From the NCBI GenBank assembly GCA_032207245.1, contig CM063501.1, positions 54,584,393-54,648,392 of the forward strand: DNA of 64,000 nt, in the 5' to 3' direction. A model generated the notes under the pieces. It ran no database searches and had not been told where the DNA came from. It saw nothing but the letters and a program-made list of their open reading frames with translations. A program made the position numbers and the translations under genes. Positions within the stretch are counted from its first letter, which is position 1, and each line of letters opens with the position of its first letter. Shown piece by piece: positions 1-11,750 of the stretch. This DNA comes from Pardosa pseudoannulata. Its lineage: Eukaryota; Arthropoda; Arachnida; Araneae; Lycosidae.

Positions 1-2740
1 GTATAAATAATGCATTTAAATTTCAGGCATGTATTTTCTGTAAAATGCAAGTCCATATTGTGTCTAAACTCGGCAAAGATATTAATCCAACAACGACAAC
101 AGCAAAAAAAGTCAGAGCTAGTAATCTTTAAGAACATATTAATGTATTCACTTAGTAGGAATCAGAGCGGCATTTTAACAGCAACCGATCAAGTTAAGTA
201 CCAAGCAGTAGAGTGATTTTCTGTCCCTCAAGAGCAATTCCAGTGAAAACGCACATAAGAGTTATGAAAGGTCAAGTTTTCTGAAACACTCAAAACAGTA
301 GCTTGAAAAAACAAGTGTTCAGGACGCTCGAACACTGTGATAATTCATGAAGTTCTAGTGAGATTTCTAATGAGATCTAGTGAAGTTCTAGTCAGTTCTA
401 GGGGGAATACAGAAATAGAATGCAAGTCAGCAATTTTATTCATGGGGAAGTTAATTTCCTGTGCTCTGAAAACCCATAGTTCAGTTTGAATTATGAAATA
501 ATTGGAGTTAAAATCTCTGTTAAAATTGAACAATATAATTTAGTCACTATTCAAACAGCTTCAGTATGTTACACATAGAAACGTGACTACAAAAAAATTG
601 ATATTAAGTCCAAACATATCCTTTCTAGAATTTCCTGATATTGTTAGTGTCCTTATGTTGCATTTTATCATGTTACTGGAAAAAGATATCCGCAGTTCTA
701 CTTATAACTGACGACTATAATCATACATTTCTTCTTATCCCACATTATTGCATACAATGAGATAATGAACACACAGTAACTAGATGAGATGAAAGTAGAT
801 GTTTGACAAATTAGACTTAGGTGTATATAGTTCAAAAAGTTATGTGTGCAATGTAACATTATGTAAGAAAAAAGTTCAGTAACTAAAAGATAATGTAATG
901 TTATAATTAATGCTATTGTATTACACAAAGTCAAACTCAGTGAGTTTCTAATGTAGAAGTAGAAATATATTTTAAATATATTACAATTCTATATTCATTT
1001 ATAGTATTAACTATCTATTTCTCTGCCTATGTAATATTTTATCTTGTAGTTTTTAAGATTAACCACAATCTATAAAATATAAAAAGGAGATAAATCAGGT
1101 TAAAATTAATGAATACACAAACAGCACAAACTGGACAGTTTCGAAAGGAAAGTTCACATCCAAAATTTCGTTATAAACAGATTTGCATAAAAAATGCAAA
1201 GCGTCTACCTAATCAGACTTGTATTTTTTTTTTTTTTTACATTTTCACTCTTTCTACTTTAAAAAATTCGAATGTGTTCGTGTCGTACGCAAATATCCAC
1301 ATTTCATATTCTCCAGAGTTGAAATGAAGTTTAAAGAAAAAAAAAAAAAAACTGGAATAAGAAAAACGTCACATGAAGGCAGAAAATCATTGATTTCTGC
1401 ATCATTCTGATGTGGATTTTCAAGCTTCGCGATAAATTTTGAAGTGTATTGGCAGGTTCTTCATCCGGGGTAGAAAAAAAAAATGCGGAAAAAACAACTT
1501 TCGGTGTCGATACTGAAATAAAGAATCAAGTTTTTTTAGGGAACATGGGGTATAAGCGGATCCTAAGGACCATTTATAAAGGCCTTTTTGAAAGATTAAA
1601 GACTGTAGAAAAGCGGTAAATGGATCTTTTAATGGTTTTTTTAAAAATACCGCAACATTTTCAGATAATTTTTAAACTTTGTAACTTATAAGTTTTTCGA
1701 TTGAAAAAATATAACTTTAAATATGTTTTTTTTTCGAAAAATACTTGAAATTTTCTAAACGAATTTCGTTTAAGAAGAGCTGCATTAAAACGATTAACTT
1801 TCAAAAAATATGCAGTATCAGTTGGCTGTTATTAATGGCGTATAATATCTTTTTAGAGGGTTGATGGATATTCGAAAGTTGCTAGAAGTCTTTGAAAACT
1901 TTAAGATCATTTTCAAAGATATTAAAATTGTGTCGGTTAAAGGTTTTATTAAGGGTTACTGCAATAACATTTCTGTGATTTATCATTATTTTTTTTTACA
2001 AAGTGATTTAGTGTTACCTTCGTATTGATTATATTCCTGAATGTTGAAAAGCGATAATAGGATAGACGAAAATTTATTTTGAGATTTTTTAAGAGTGGGG
2101 AAAATTAACCATAGTGCACATAATAATTTATTTCTGCATATTTTATTTTAAGATAGACTACCTGTCATATCCCATTTTTAAATTCTACTTTGGTATTTAG
2201 CTCTAAGATGTTTAACTAATTTTTGGTGAAAAATGAAATCCCAATATCGATTATTTTCTTTAGTACCACCAAAATTTCCAGTATGAATCTCGAAATGATT
2301 CCGATAGAATAAGATTGTATATCGAACCATGTATCATAAATACATTTTTTAAGAACTATATATTAAAATTTCTTGGTGCATAATTCTTAAAAAATATATT
2401 CCTGATACAATGTTTTCAGGAGCTATGAGAATGACTAGAGAAAAAGTTTATGAAATGATGCATTTTAGATGTAGAAATATTATAAATGATCATGAAGTTT
2501 TCAAAAAAATTTAAAGATCTTTATGTGATAACTTAGGAAAAATTCAAGGAAGTTAAAAAAATATAAAAATAGCAATTACTTGTTAACGTTGAGTCAGTTT
2601 TATAAAATGTTCAATCACTGGGGTTAAGCAAAATAAGTAAAATATACATAAATTTGTTTTATGACCTACATAGAGTATGAAAATAATTCATATTACCATT
2701 TGTATTACCATGTTTATTAAAATACAGAGTACACATGATA
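1..2740. other. AT-rich spacer, no gene seen
   Basis: No coding region, RNA gene or recognisable transposon was found. The stretch holds poly-T and poly-A runs (for example near 1226 and 1338) and a small internal repeat of an AGTTCTAGTGAG-like motif at about 348-402. All open frames are short, lack protein-like composition and do not resemble known families. I see nothing else in it. Confidence 0.6.
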
Positions 2741-3015
2741 TAACCACGGTAGCTCAGTCGAAAAAGGCAACGCTCTCATAACTGGAGGGGTTTGGGCTCA
2801 GAGCCCTAGCTGGCATAAGATTCACTATGTTCGTGAAAGGTGAAGGAGGCACGTAAAATATGTTTGTGGTCATAATGTCCTCCATGTTCTCAATGGGTCT
2901 TCTGCCTGGTCCTTGCTTTAAAATTATGAGGCCCCACTTGAGCAAAAGTTGTAGTCGAAGTTCTTCTTAAATGAAAGGTGCACCCCTTTGTCTTAAAATG
3001 AGTACCGTATGGCTC
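2741..3015 (+). mobile_element. tRNA-derived SINE, 5' and body part (interrupted)
   Basis: The left end looks like a tRNA: a GGTAGCTCAGTCG-type A box at about 2748 and a decayed B box (GGGCTCAGAGCCC) at about 2793. This is the internal RNA polymerase III promoter arrangement of SINE heads. The body that follows is clearly GC-richer than its surroundings. The copy is split: the sequence at 3015 continues at 3618 after a younger non-LTR retrotransposon. The tRNA relationship is read from motif order only, and the A-box stem is degraded, so the copy is probably inactive. Confidence 0.6.
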
Positions 3016-3029
3016 AATCGTGCTTGGTT
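3016..3029. repeat. Target-site duplication, left copy
   Basis: AATCGTGCTTGGTT is repeated exactly at 3604-3617 and brackets the non-LTR element between them. Removing the element and one copy restores a continuous SINE sequence. Confidence 0.8.
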
Positions 3030-3603
3030 GTTTGTTGGTTGGTTGATTGGAATTTAGTGGCGCTAATTCCTGAAAGGACAAACTGCGCCAAACAAGATGA
3101 AATTAAAAACAAAGTAACAGTTAAAAACAAAGCAAAATACACAAGAGAAAGGAATTTTGAGGAGGACATAAAAGAAAAAACAAATTGAAAAAAAAGCATA
3201 AGCACATAAAAATTAAACCAACGGAGATACTAAAATTGAACATATATACAAGATAGATTATTACAGTATAAGAAAATTAAAAACAAATTTGAAAATTGAA
3301 AAACTCTAAATAAAAAATAGTTAAATTTAAAATTATTAATTAAAAATTGAAAATAAAAATTAACGTACAAGTTAAAAACCATAGAATTTAGATTTCACAA
3401 TAAAAACCTGTGCAGCGAAGAAAGGGAAAAAAGCCTGGATGTAGCGTTTCACCGATGATTGTGTCAAGATTCGGCGATAAATTTTTAAAAAATTTTATAT
3501 GCATTGATCTGAGATAACAACACAATGACAAAATGTGTGGAACGGTGTAAGATGCTTTACAATACTCACACTGTGGAGGTACTTCACCCAATAAGAGATG
3601 GGT
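3030..3603 (-). mobile_element. 5'-truncated non-LTR retrotransposon (Jockey/I-like) 3' end
   Basis: The element lies on the minus strand. Its first about 215 bases (3603 down to 3388) encode the last about 70 residues of a reverse-transcriptase polyprotein. The frame begins THLLLGE and contains a PPQCEYC motif, then a TVPHIL segment followed by a cysteine, then GETLHPGFFPF. This is the Cys/His tail seen after the RNase H region in arthropod Jockey-type ORF2 proteins. A 3' UTR of about 350 bases follows and ends in AACC/AAAC tandem units, a usual tail for such elements. The 14-bp duplication and loss of everything upstream of the tail show a single truncated insertion by target-primed reverse transcription. 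It is not capable of movement. Confidence 0.75.
3388..3603 (-). pseudogene. C-terminal fragment of non-LTR ORF2 (reverse transcriptase polyprotein)
   Basis: This open frame of about 71 codons ends in a stop at 3388. Visible motifs in order are THLLLGE, C-x2-C in PPQCEYC, TVPHIL and GETLHPG. In intact relatives this tail follows the reverse transcriptase and RNase H domains, which are absent here. Upstream codons in the same frame (beyond 3603) belong to the target SINE and not to the element, so the methionine-started frame that can be read through the junction is an accident. Confidence 0.7.
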
Positions 3604-3617
3604 AATCGTGCTTGGTT
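3604..3617. repeat. Target-site duplication, right copy
   Basis: Exact second copy of the 14-bp AATCGTGCTTGGTT sequence. It joins directly to the resumed SINE sequence (TGACCAAGTGGC). Confidence 0.8.
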
Positions 3618-3655
3618 TGACCAAGTGGCATCAGAAACAACAATAACGACATAAT
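3618..3655 (+). mobile_element. tRNA-derived SINE, 3' remainder
   Basis: This is the continuation of the SINE whose head starts at 2741, separated from it by the non-LTR insertion. The 3' boundary is set by the return to AT-rich sequence and is approximate. Confidence 0.45.
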
Positions 3656-4734
3656 TATTATACTCATGTGATTGTTTGAAAGTGTTTTTAATTTTAGACA
3701 AATTGTATTTAATTAAAATATTTAACTTCACATAAATTCTGATACCTAAAATTCCTTATTTGGTAATATTTGGATATTTAACCTTGTATTAGGCTAACGT
3801 CTTGTGCATTGTATATTATATAAATTTTATGGTGTTTTTTATAATACAAAACTAAAAGTAGCATATAGGACATTCTTAACCACTGGAATGTGCTTTCAGG
3901 AAAAGATTAGCAGAATTTGAGAATTATGAAAAGTAGTGACAATTAGCCGTTTATGTATGTTGCTAGTTTGAAGATAGGAAAATAAATTACACATATACTA
4001 TGCATTTAAATATAAATGTAATGTTTTTTGTAATTTATATCTTACATTTTATCTTACTGTAAAAAATATTTCAAAATAGCTTGAAAACAGTTTTATCTTT
4101 AGATCAATTACTAGTTGCTAAGTTACTAATTATCTAGCCCATACTTTCCACGTAGTAAAATAATTTAATAGTGTTCATGTACTGCAGTCTATCGTCAATA
4201 GGTGCCTTTAATTATACCATTGTATCTATGATAAGATAAGAAGTGTTTTAATATCGACAATAACAGTCTGTCTCTATTAAAGAATGTCTTTCTAAAATTT
4301 GATGACACTATTACAAAATGTGTAAAAAATACACACAAGCAATCAAACAGACACTATTTTTAACATAACATTTGGTTTTCAGATTCAGGAAATTTAACTA
4401 ATATTTGTTAAATAATTAGATTACCTATAACGATAATAGTCTTAAGTATCCCCAGAATTCCTAGCGCATATCGTTAATTTTAATAGGTTAGGATTGTTTC
4501 AAATTTCTTGTATCTTGAACATATTTTTGAAAATACACTTCCAAATAATAATTCAAGCATTCACGTAGCTATTAGATGATTTAAAATGAAAATAGATATT
4601 GGGATATTAATGTTACAATATTTGGCTAGAATTACAATAATTATCTGCTTTCATGGAAAATTGAAAAAATACGAAAGTGGGCAAATAAAATAAAGTAAAA
4701 GATAAACAGAAGGTGATGGGAAACATCATTTACT
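3656..4734. other. AT-rich spacer
   Basis: No gene, RNA or transposon could be recognised. There are only short A/T runs and no frame with protein-like composition. Confidence 0.55.
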
Positions 4735-4975
4735 ATTTTCCATTAAGCCATATTTTTAGCACATTCCGACAAATAATTGTGGTTAATCAGAGCAATTTGG
4801 GTGAATAATGCACTTAGAGTAGTGAATGTTTCGCATTCCTTAGTGTCTGTTTCTAGCATACTATTTACTCAAGCAATTATCTATAATATCATATACATAC
4901 TCACACATTTAAAGGCACTTAGACGAACACTTAAATTTGAAATGGTAAAATGGATTAACTCATATGTTTTGGATT
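4735..4975 (-). repeat. Dispersed single copy of the 7-9 kb repeat family
   Basis: The reverse complement aligns with the tandem units at 7005-7880. Shared blocks include CTAAGTGCCTT, ATATGATATT, TTGCTTG, AAATAG, ATGCTAGAA-like and AAATTGCTCTGAT. It carries about 50 extra bases (around GCGAAACATTCACT) that the tandem units lack but the copies at 8050-8760 have. The open frame of 115 codons across this copy is a by-product of the repeat and not a gene. Confidence 0.65.
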
Positions 4976-7004
4976 CTCAGATATATGGAGTGTCCTCGTG
5001 TAAAGCACTTAATAAACTGGCAGAAGGCTTCACCTACAGTACTTCATGCAGTAATTATATTATAACATTATATATTTACATTTATACATGTAATATTATA
5101 ATCCAACTTTTTACTACTGGTTGATTTATGAATTAAGTATTATAAATTATATATATCGTCATTATTACACTGTTCCTGATAAAATAAAAATATATGAAAA
5201 TTAATGGAAATATCATAGGCCATATAGATCTTTATAGATATTGATGTTGATATAGTAAATGTATATATAGATAGGTAGATGAATAGATATAACATTATTA
5301 TATTAAACAAAAAGGAAATGTAACTTTTTAAGGCATTCTTAATTATCTGCACTTTGATTTTTCTTTATAAGCTTTAAAAAAACATGGCAGTAGAATATTT
5401 TTAGCTCTCAACAAATTACTGGGACTAGGATAAAACTGAAGGCTATTTTCATGAATATATTTATTAATTTTCTAACTCAGCTATTATTAATAAATATTAT
5501 GTATCTATTTTTATAATATTATATCACTCTCAATCTACTCAATGCTGATTAATAGTTTGTAAAATAGCGTTTAAAAGTTAAAAACTAAAGCTATAAAAAA
5601 CTTTTTTCCACTAACTTGATTACAGACCTAAAAGATTAATGTAAACCAATTCTAGAAGCGTATTCAATTAATAAATTATTCGCATTTTACACAAATACCA
5701 CTGAAAAGATGCGGCAGTTATATGTTATTGAAAATTCAACAAATAGCGTTGAATATGAAAGAATTTATGACGTTTTAATGCATTTTCAATATCTAAAATA
5801 AAAATTTCTGGAATTTTATTAAAATCTGAATCAAAATCAAATAGCTTTAGATCAAAAGTTAATTCAAGGAAGATTAAAAAAAACCTCATTTCATTACTAC
5901 ATTGAAAACTTTAATTAGTATAAGAAGTTAGTAATTGAATCATTAAAGATTCATTTGCATTCTAATGATTATGGGCAAATTATCTTACCTTTTTTTTTCC
6001 AAATCAGTGGTGTATTGTATGAGCGAGCCATATTCAGAACCAGTCTACAACCACGATAAAGTAAATATGCAGAATCTACCAAATTTCGTTTTAAAAGGAG
6101 CTTTCTTGACTTCCATCCAAAATCGTAGCTTTGTTCTGCAAACACAAACTCTGCCACAAAGAAAAATAATCTCTTTTCAATGGAAATACTATGTTTCAAA
6201 TTTCTTTTTTTTTCCTTTCCAGACTGTTGTGGCACCCTATTCTACAAAATTCCCTTTCAGCTAAATAAATGCAGGCCTAAAAGTTCAAAGAATACCTAAA
6301 GTAAAATATCGGTGCTCCATAAGATCGAATTGTTTTCATGCAATTTTATTATTCACTTAAAATTGGTGTAAAAAAATCAATTATAAATTCCTTTTGCCAA
6401 ATTTTTAGAAATTATGATTCATTATCATTAAATGAGATAATTATTCAGCACTCAAATAATTGACTCTGTAACCTTAATTTATTTTCTCTCGTCCTTTTCT
6501 AACATGGTAATCTTAATTCATTTTCTATACATTTCCCTCTCAGTAGTTTCTTTTCCATTTTCATGGTTTTTCTGTCATGTGAAATGCGTAATGCATACCC
6601 CGTGGCTATTGCAACTAATTAGCCAGCTACTTTCACCGCCTTATAAAAATGTGCATACTGATGCCTCAGGAATTGGAAACAAGCACTAAATTAATCCACG
6701 TGTAAACTTATGAGGTTTTGTGTTTTTAATGTGGGTTATAATTGCACTTTTGTCTTATTCATTCTCTTAAATTAGGTCTGTCACTGACTAACGTCGACAA
6801 TGAAAACAAAAATGATTCCTACATGAAGATGTTTGTGTTTATCTTTTGTTATTACTTTTCTTTCAGTTTGAACTTGGTAAAAAATTATAAAATTCAAATG
6901 CAAATCATAATTATTTATTCCTATATTTAACGAATATAAGCTTAGTTAACCCAGTTATTTATATTTAACAAACACAGAATGAAGATTAGAACTCAAAATA
7001 TATG
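4976..7004. other. AT-rich spacer
   Basis: I see no supportable feature. The segment around 6000-6260 is slightly less AT-rich and open on both strands for about 90 codons, but neither product resembles a known family and no splice context is evident. Confidence 0.5.
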
Positions 7005-7880
7005 TTAATCTATTTTGCATTTCAAAATTTAACTGTTTGACTAAGTGCCTTGAAATATTAGAGTATGTGATATTTTAATTGCTTGGATAAACAGCATACT
7101 AGAAGTCGTAGTTACACAAATTGCTCTAATAAATCAGAATTGTGTGTTTCGATGTGTTTACAAAATGGTCTACTAGAAAATAGTACACCATTACTACTAG
7201 GTATTACTACTAGGTATTACTACTGGGTCTACTAGAAAATAGTGGCTTAATCTATTTTGCATTTCAAAATTTAACTGTTTGACTAAGTGCCTTGAAATAT
7301 TAGAGTATATGATATTTTAATTGCTGGGATAAATAGCAAGCTAGAAATCCTCTTTACACAAATTGATCTGATAAACCAGAATTGTGTGTTTCAATGTGTT
7401 TATAAATGGTCTACTAGAAAATAGTAGACCATTACTACTAGGTATTACTACTAGGTCTACTAGAAAATAGTGGAGTAATCTATTTTTCATTTCAAATTTT
7501 AACTGTTTGACTAAGTGCCTTGAAACATTAGAGTATATGATATTTTAATTGCTTGGATAAATAGCATACTAGAAGTCGTAGTTACACAAATTGCTCTAAT
7601 AAATCAGAATTGTGTGTTTCGATGTGTTTCCAAAATGGTCTACTAGAAAATAGTAGACCATTACTACTAGGTATTACTACTAGGTCTACTAGAAAATAGT
7701 GGCTTAATCTATTTTGCATTTCAAAATTTAACTGTTTGACTAAGTGCCTTGAAATATTAGAGTATATGATATTTTAATTGCTTGGATTAATACCATACTA
7801 GAAGTCGTAGTTACACAAATTGCTCTGATAAACCAGAATTGTGTGTTTCGATGTGTTTCCAAAATGGTCAACTAAAAAAT
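7005..7880 (+). repeat. Tandem array, about 230-240 bp unit, 4 copies, hairpin in each
   Basis: Near-identical units start at about 7005, 7245, 7475 and 7704, each opening with a TAATCTATTTTGCATTTC-like block. The first three carry a hairpin with 9-bp arms, GGTCTACTA-gaaaa-TAGTAGACC (7408-7430 and 7637-7659 perfect, 7167-7189 with one mismatch), followed by repeats of ATTACTACTAGGT. The fourth unit lacks the hairpin's right arm and runs into diverged relatives. High identity suggests recent amplification. Confidence 0.85.
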
Positions 7881-9060
7881 AGTAATTGCTGTTCCCAAAC
7901 ATTATTTTTTATTTACTTTGCAAAAATATAAAATACAAATACTAAAATGTTTATTATAATTACACATTTAAATTAACTGGGGAGATAAAGACCTGTCATT
8001 CCCTGCAGTTTACACTGAAGGACCACTTCATGCTTTCACTGAGAACAAAAAGCCTTGATTTAATCTATTTTCTCATTCCAACTGTAAATTTCGAATAATT
8101 TTCTTGGTGAAAATGTAAATTTGATATTATAGATAATTATTTTAATAAATAATATAGTAGTAGCAGATACTATGGTATAAGAAATATTCACTATTTGAAG
8201 AATCATGGTTACCTGAATTGTTTTGATTAACCACATGTGTTCGAATGTGTTACCGAAATGGTCTATTGTAAAGTAATAGTTACTAGTAACCATTTGTTTT
8301 TTAACTTTTTTTATGTACTTGCAACAATGTAAGAATGGAGATAAAACTCTTATATTAACTCATTCATAAACTAATCAATAGTAAATTGTTGATTGTAATA
8401 GTGGATATCGCAACTATTTATAGTGATAAAAACTTCTTTCCTTTTATGCAGTTTACATTGTTCTTTACATAAAAAAATACGCATGCCTCCACGGAGAAGC
8501 CAAAACCTATCTGTTAATATTTTTTATTACTTTAATTTTAAATGCTCGAATATGCTCCTTGAAATGTGCATTTATATGATATTAAAGATATTTGCTTAAA
8601 TAAATAGCACACATTTAAAAGAAGATATGCGAAACATTCACTGTTTGAACAACCGTAATTACGGCAATTACTCTGATTGACCACGCGTTCAAATGAGTTA
8701 CCAAACTGGTTACGAAAGTAGTAATTGCTATTACTCATTTGTTTTTATCGATCTTTTTATTTACTTTATAACAATGTAAGAATATAGATAAAACTCCTTC
8801 GTAGTAAGTAACTCATTGATAAACCAAACAGTAGTAGAATGCAGACTAAAATATATTCAGACCAAAATATATTACCAAAACAGTAATTACTGTTACTTAT
8901 ATATTTTTATCTACCTTTTTATTTACTTTGGGACAAGTTAAGAATGAACAGAAAACTCATTTGTAGTAACTCGTTGAAAAAACAATCAATTGTAAAACGG
9001 TGACCAAAAAATATTGCCAAAAGTGTGATAGCTGTTACTTATTTATATCTATCTACCTTT
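7881..9060 (+). repeat. Diverged relatives of the 7-kb repeat and a second repeated block
   Basis: Copies at about 8050-8300 and 8530-8760 match the 7-kb unit (TAAATAG, GAATTG, ATGTGTTACCGAAATGGT-like) but retain a GCGAAACATTCACT-type segment. They alternate with another repeated block, TTTACTTTGTAACAATGTAAGAATGG-like in sense, recognisable at about 8300, 8760, 8920 and 9060. Divergence is much higher than in 7005-7880, so these are older copies. Confidence 0.6.
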
Positions 9061-9069
9061 TTGTTTACT

Positions 9070-9418
9070 TTGTACCTTGTTCAGAACGACCGAAATCGGC
9101 CAAGCTGGGTCCCACGTGCTTTACCAGACTACAATAGCTCGGCGACGCAGTGTCTGGGATGTTGACAGTTCAGTTGAATAGGTGTCAAGCCCTGATCGGT
9201 CGCGGTAATGAATCCGGAGCATTTCCTAGAGAATTTCGGAAAGGGTTAGGTTTGGAGTGCTACTGTCTACTTTTTGCAGCATGAGGGCTAATGAGACCGG
9301 GACCTACAGCTTAAAGCCGATTCCGAACGGCTACGAACATCCATGCCGGAGTGGGATTCGAACCCACGAACTCCGGTACCGATGGTCAGCACTCTAACGT
9401 ATCGCCATCGTTCGGCTT
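9070..9418 (-). mobile_element. tRNA-derived SINE, minus strand
   Basis: Read on the minus strand from about 9418, a tRNA-like head carries an A-box-like CGATGGCGATACGTTAG segment and a good B box, GGGTTCGAATCCCAC (9351-9365 reversed). A body with GTAGGTCCCGGTCTCATTAG, then GCAAAAAGTAGA and CACTCCAAACC follows. The same body occurs at 33651-33865, 51484-51545 and 61620-61720. This is the longest copy and continues about 160 bases past the CCAAACC point. The A+T drop relative to neighbours is abrupt at both ends. Confidence 0.75.
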
Positions 9419-9424
9419 AATTCC

Positions 9425-9795
9425 GGAAAAGGACGGCTAGCGAATGAGAATTCGACTAATTAACCAGCTGTAACCTTAGTTGGAGTTCTCAGGTAACTGG
9501 AATCGTAACTGACCAGAAAACGTTTGGCCGGATTGTAACTGACCCCCAGGTATAAAAAGCCTAGAATTTTGCGACTCAGGGCTTTTCGACATTTTTTTCG
9601 TAGGTGCGTTGACTTCTTGGAGACTTCATCGACTTTTGACCGGAGCCAGCTTTTTAGCAACTATGTTCGGGAGACTCATAAGGTCCGCTCATATAAGGAC
9701 CGGCAGGGTCTCGGACACCGAACGGGGGATAGATTGGGTTAGCATTGCACCCTATAAAAGCCTCCCCATCGTGTGAGAATATTAAATTCTTTTTT
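9425..9795 (+). mobile_element. LTR-like GC-richer block with two TATA boxes
   Basis: A GC-richer block adjoining the SINE contains a TGTAACTGACC motif used twice (one imperfect), a TATA box at about 9551 (GGTATAAAAAGCC), a second at about 9753 (CCTATAAAAGCC) and an ATTAAA polyadenylation-type signal near 9781. This layout resembles the U3-R region of a Gypsy-type LTR. Exact ends and a target duplication were not found, and no internal retrotransposon sequence adjoins it. It could instead be a promoter of another kind. Confidence 0.35.
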
Positions 9796-11083
9796 ACGAC
9801 TGTGATCATCATGGATGTGTTATCCAAGCAACAATCTTTTACATTTCGAATTGTTTTGGGACATTAGAATCCATTTGTGTATAGCAATTATTTACTCCAG
9901 AAAATAAGAGTGATTTCCAATTCTGTTAAGTCTGTGATCCTCCTTCAGGCTAATTCTTCACTCAAGAACAATCGAAGGCTTCACATCTCGTATACTTATC
10001 ATTCTATAAATGTAAAATAAAAATATACATAATTATTACAGGAAAAAATCTGTTAAATTTTACAATAAGCTGTAGAAAAAGGCATGCCATAAACGAAGAA
10101 AACAAGAAATTCTCCCTCATGGAATCGTGACCGGGTCCCCAGACTGGAAGGTGTACATTTTACAACTAAGCCATAAACGGACGGGTTACTGGAAAAAATA
10201 ATAACAGCATAGTTTATTTAAATTATTACTCCATAACGCTAATGTTTTCATGCAATAGAAAATTTAAAAATAGTGCATTCTTTCTCTTATATTTTATGAT
10301 TACTATATTTTCTAGTTACAAACAAACCCATCGTTTATTAATTAAACTTCTCTTAATTTCGCCTTTTAAATTAAATCATTTTAAACAGCACGAAGAAATG
10401 TCTGTTTTTACTAAATACACAGCTTTTCTTTGCTTCATTTGCATGAAATCCTTACATTTTTTTTTCGTCTGACTGCTTAATGCATTTTCCAAAAATGACA
10501 TTATTTAATTTTTCCTTTAAATGTAGTAAACGCAAAGTACTTCGATAGAAAAGGAATAACGCAAAATAAGAAAAATCGTGAGACATTGACCATATGTTTT
10601 CAATTGAAAATAGATAATATGTTTAATCTTATTTATGAAACGAACAAAATATTGATTTCAGAATCTTTATGCATCTGAACCAAATTAAAAGGTAATTGCT
10701 TCACGTTATGCAACTCTTTTTACTATACATTATAAGTGCATTATAGTGTGTTTGTAGATAGTTCTTAGTTGAAAACAATTTATTTTTAAAAAATTATTTT
10801 GAATGAATCTGTTTTACATATAAGGAAGCAAATTGCTCAAATAGAGTGTATTTAGATGGTTAGTTTTTGTAAAGTTTTCATGATTTTAAAATGTATGATT
10901 GAGAATTTACTTATCAAAAATAAATAGAGCTGAAATTTAGTTATAGTATATTGAATGTATCTCAATTAACATCTCAAAGAGTTATCATAAAAATATGAAT
11001 CTGAAAGCATCGAAAGAATTAAGATTTGAAGCCATTTTTATGCAGTTTTGCACTACTGTTTTTCCAAACTTTTGAGGCTTTTA
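9796..11083. other. AT-rich spacer with one tRNA-like fragment
   Basis: Apart from the tRNA-like patch at 10100-10185 listed separately, I see only AT-rich sequence without a supportable gene. The 76-codon frame at 10242-10472 is of low-complexity composition. Confidence 0.5.
10100..10185 (-). pseudogene. tRNA-like remnant or SINE head
   Basis: On the minus strand the order is a TGGCTTAGTTGTAAAATGTA A-box-like segment, an anticodon-loop-sized gap, then GGGACCCGGTCACGATTCC resembling a B box. Stems are degraded, so this is a pseudogene or SINE head and not a functional tRNA. Confidence 0.35.
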
Positions 11084-11308
11084 TTAACCTCTTAACGTGC
11101 AATATAAGAGTTAACTAGAGCGCGTTAAACTGCCCAAACTGTGCTCACTCGAGATAATTCGAACGGCTTTGTACTTTATGTTGCTATAATTTTTCACACT
11201 CGAATGCAATCGAGAATTGAAAATAACAATGTGAGAGCAAAAAATAATCGTTTTATTGATATTTATCATTTACATAAGATTCTAAGTTATAACACTTACT
11301 TATTCAAG

Positions 11309-11377
<69 letters not shown>

Positions 11378-11750
11378 TATAGATATATAGATAGATAGAT
11401 ATTCTACTTATCACTTACGACTTATCTCTTCCTTGTGATCCGCTTTTCTACAGCGTATTCATATTCATATTGTGATTCGCTCATTTTTCAATATATGTTT
11501 TACTAAAATATAAAATAAAATTAAATATAATTGTAAACTATTTTATTACTAAGCTCTGGCTGTAAAGACATCCTTAATTAGAGGCGTCACTTTATGTACT
11601 TTATTCTTCAGATATGAAACATAAGGGTTTCATGTTTGATACCTGCGCATCAAAGTATGACACATCATACTGTAAATTGTGCTTTTTACATTAAAAAAAT
11701 TGATTTTCTTTGGCCGGCTATTTCAGAAAAATTGTGCATTAAGGGGTTAA
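11084..11750 (+). mobile_element. piggyBac-like MITE, long copy
   Basis: The copy is bounded by TTAA on both sides (11084-11087 and 11747-11750) with terminal inverted repeats of the form CCYCTTAAYGTGCA / TGCATTAAGGGG. TTAA target duplication with CCC-type ends is the hallmark of the piggyBac superfamily. There is no transposase, so it is non-autonomous. A second, shorter copy in reverse orientation is at 58574-58928. This copy carries a long (TA)n/GATA tract at 11311-11402 and about 250 bases absent from the other. Confidence 0.75.
11311..11402. repeat. (TA)n microsatellite passing into GATA repeats
   Basis: Pure TA dinucleotides to about 11374, then ATAGATAG-type units. It lies inside the piggyBac-like MITE; the other copy has only a short TA stretch at the same place. 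Confidence 0.95.

Noticed and set aside
3495..3731. Second minus-strand frame over the LINE and its flank
   Set aside because: It crosses the insertion junction in a different frame from the ORF2 tail and so is a shadow.
5969..6264. Overlapping 88- and 99-codon frames on opposite strands
   Set aside because: Neither has a recognisable motif or splice context; both strands being open reflects local composition.
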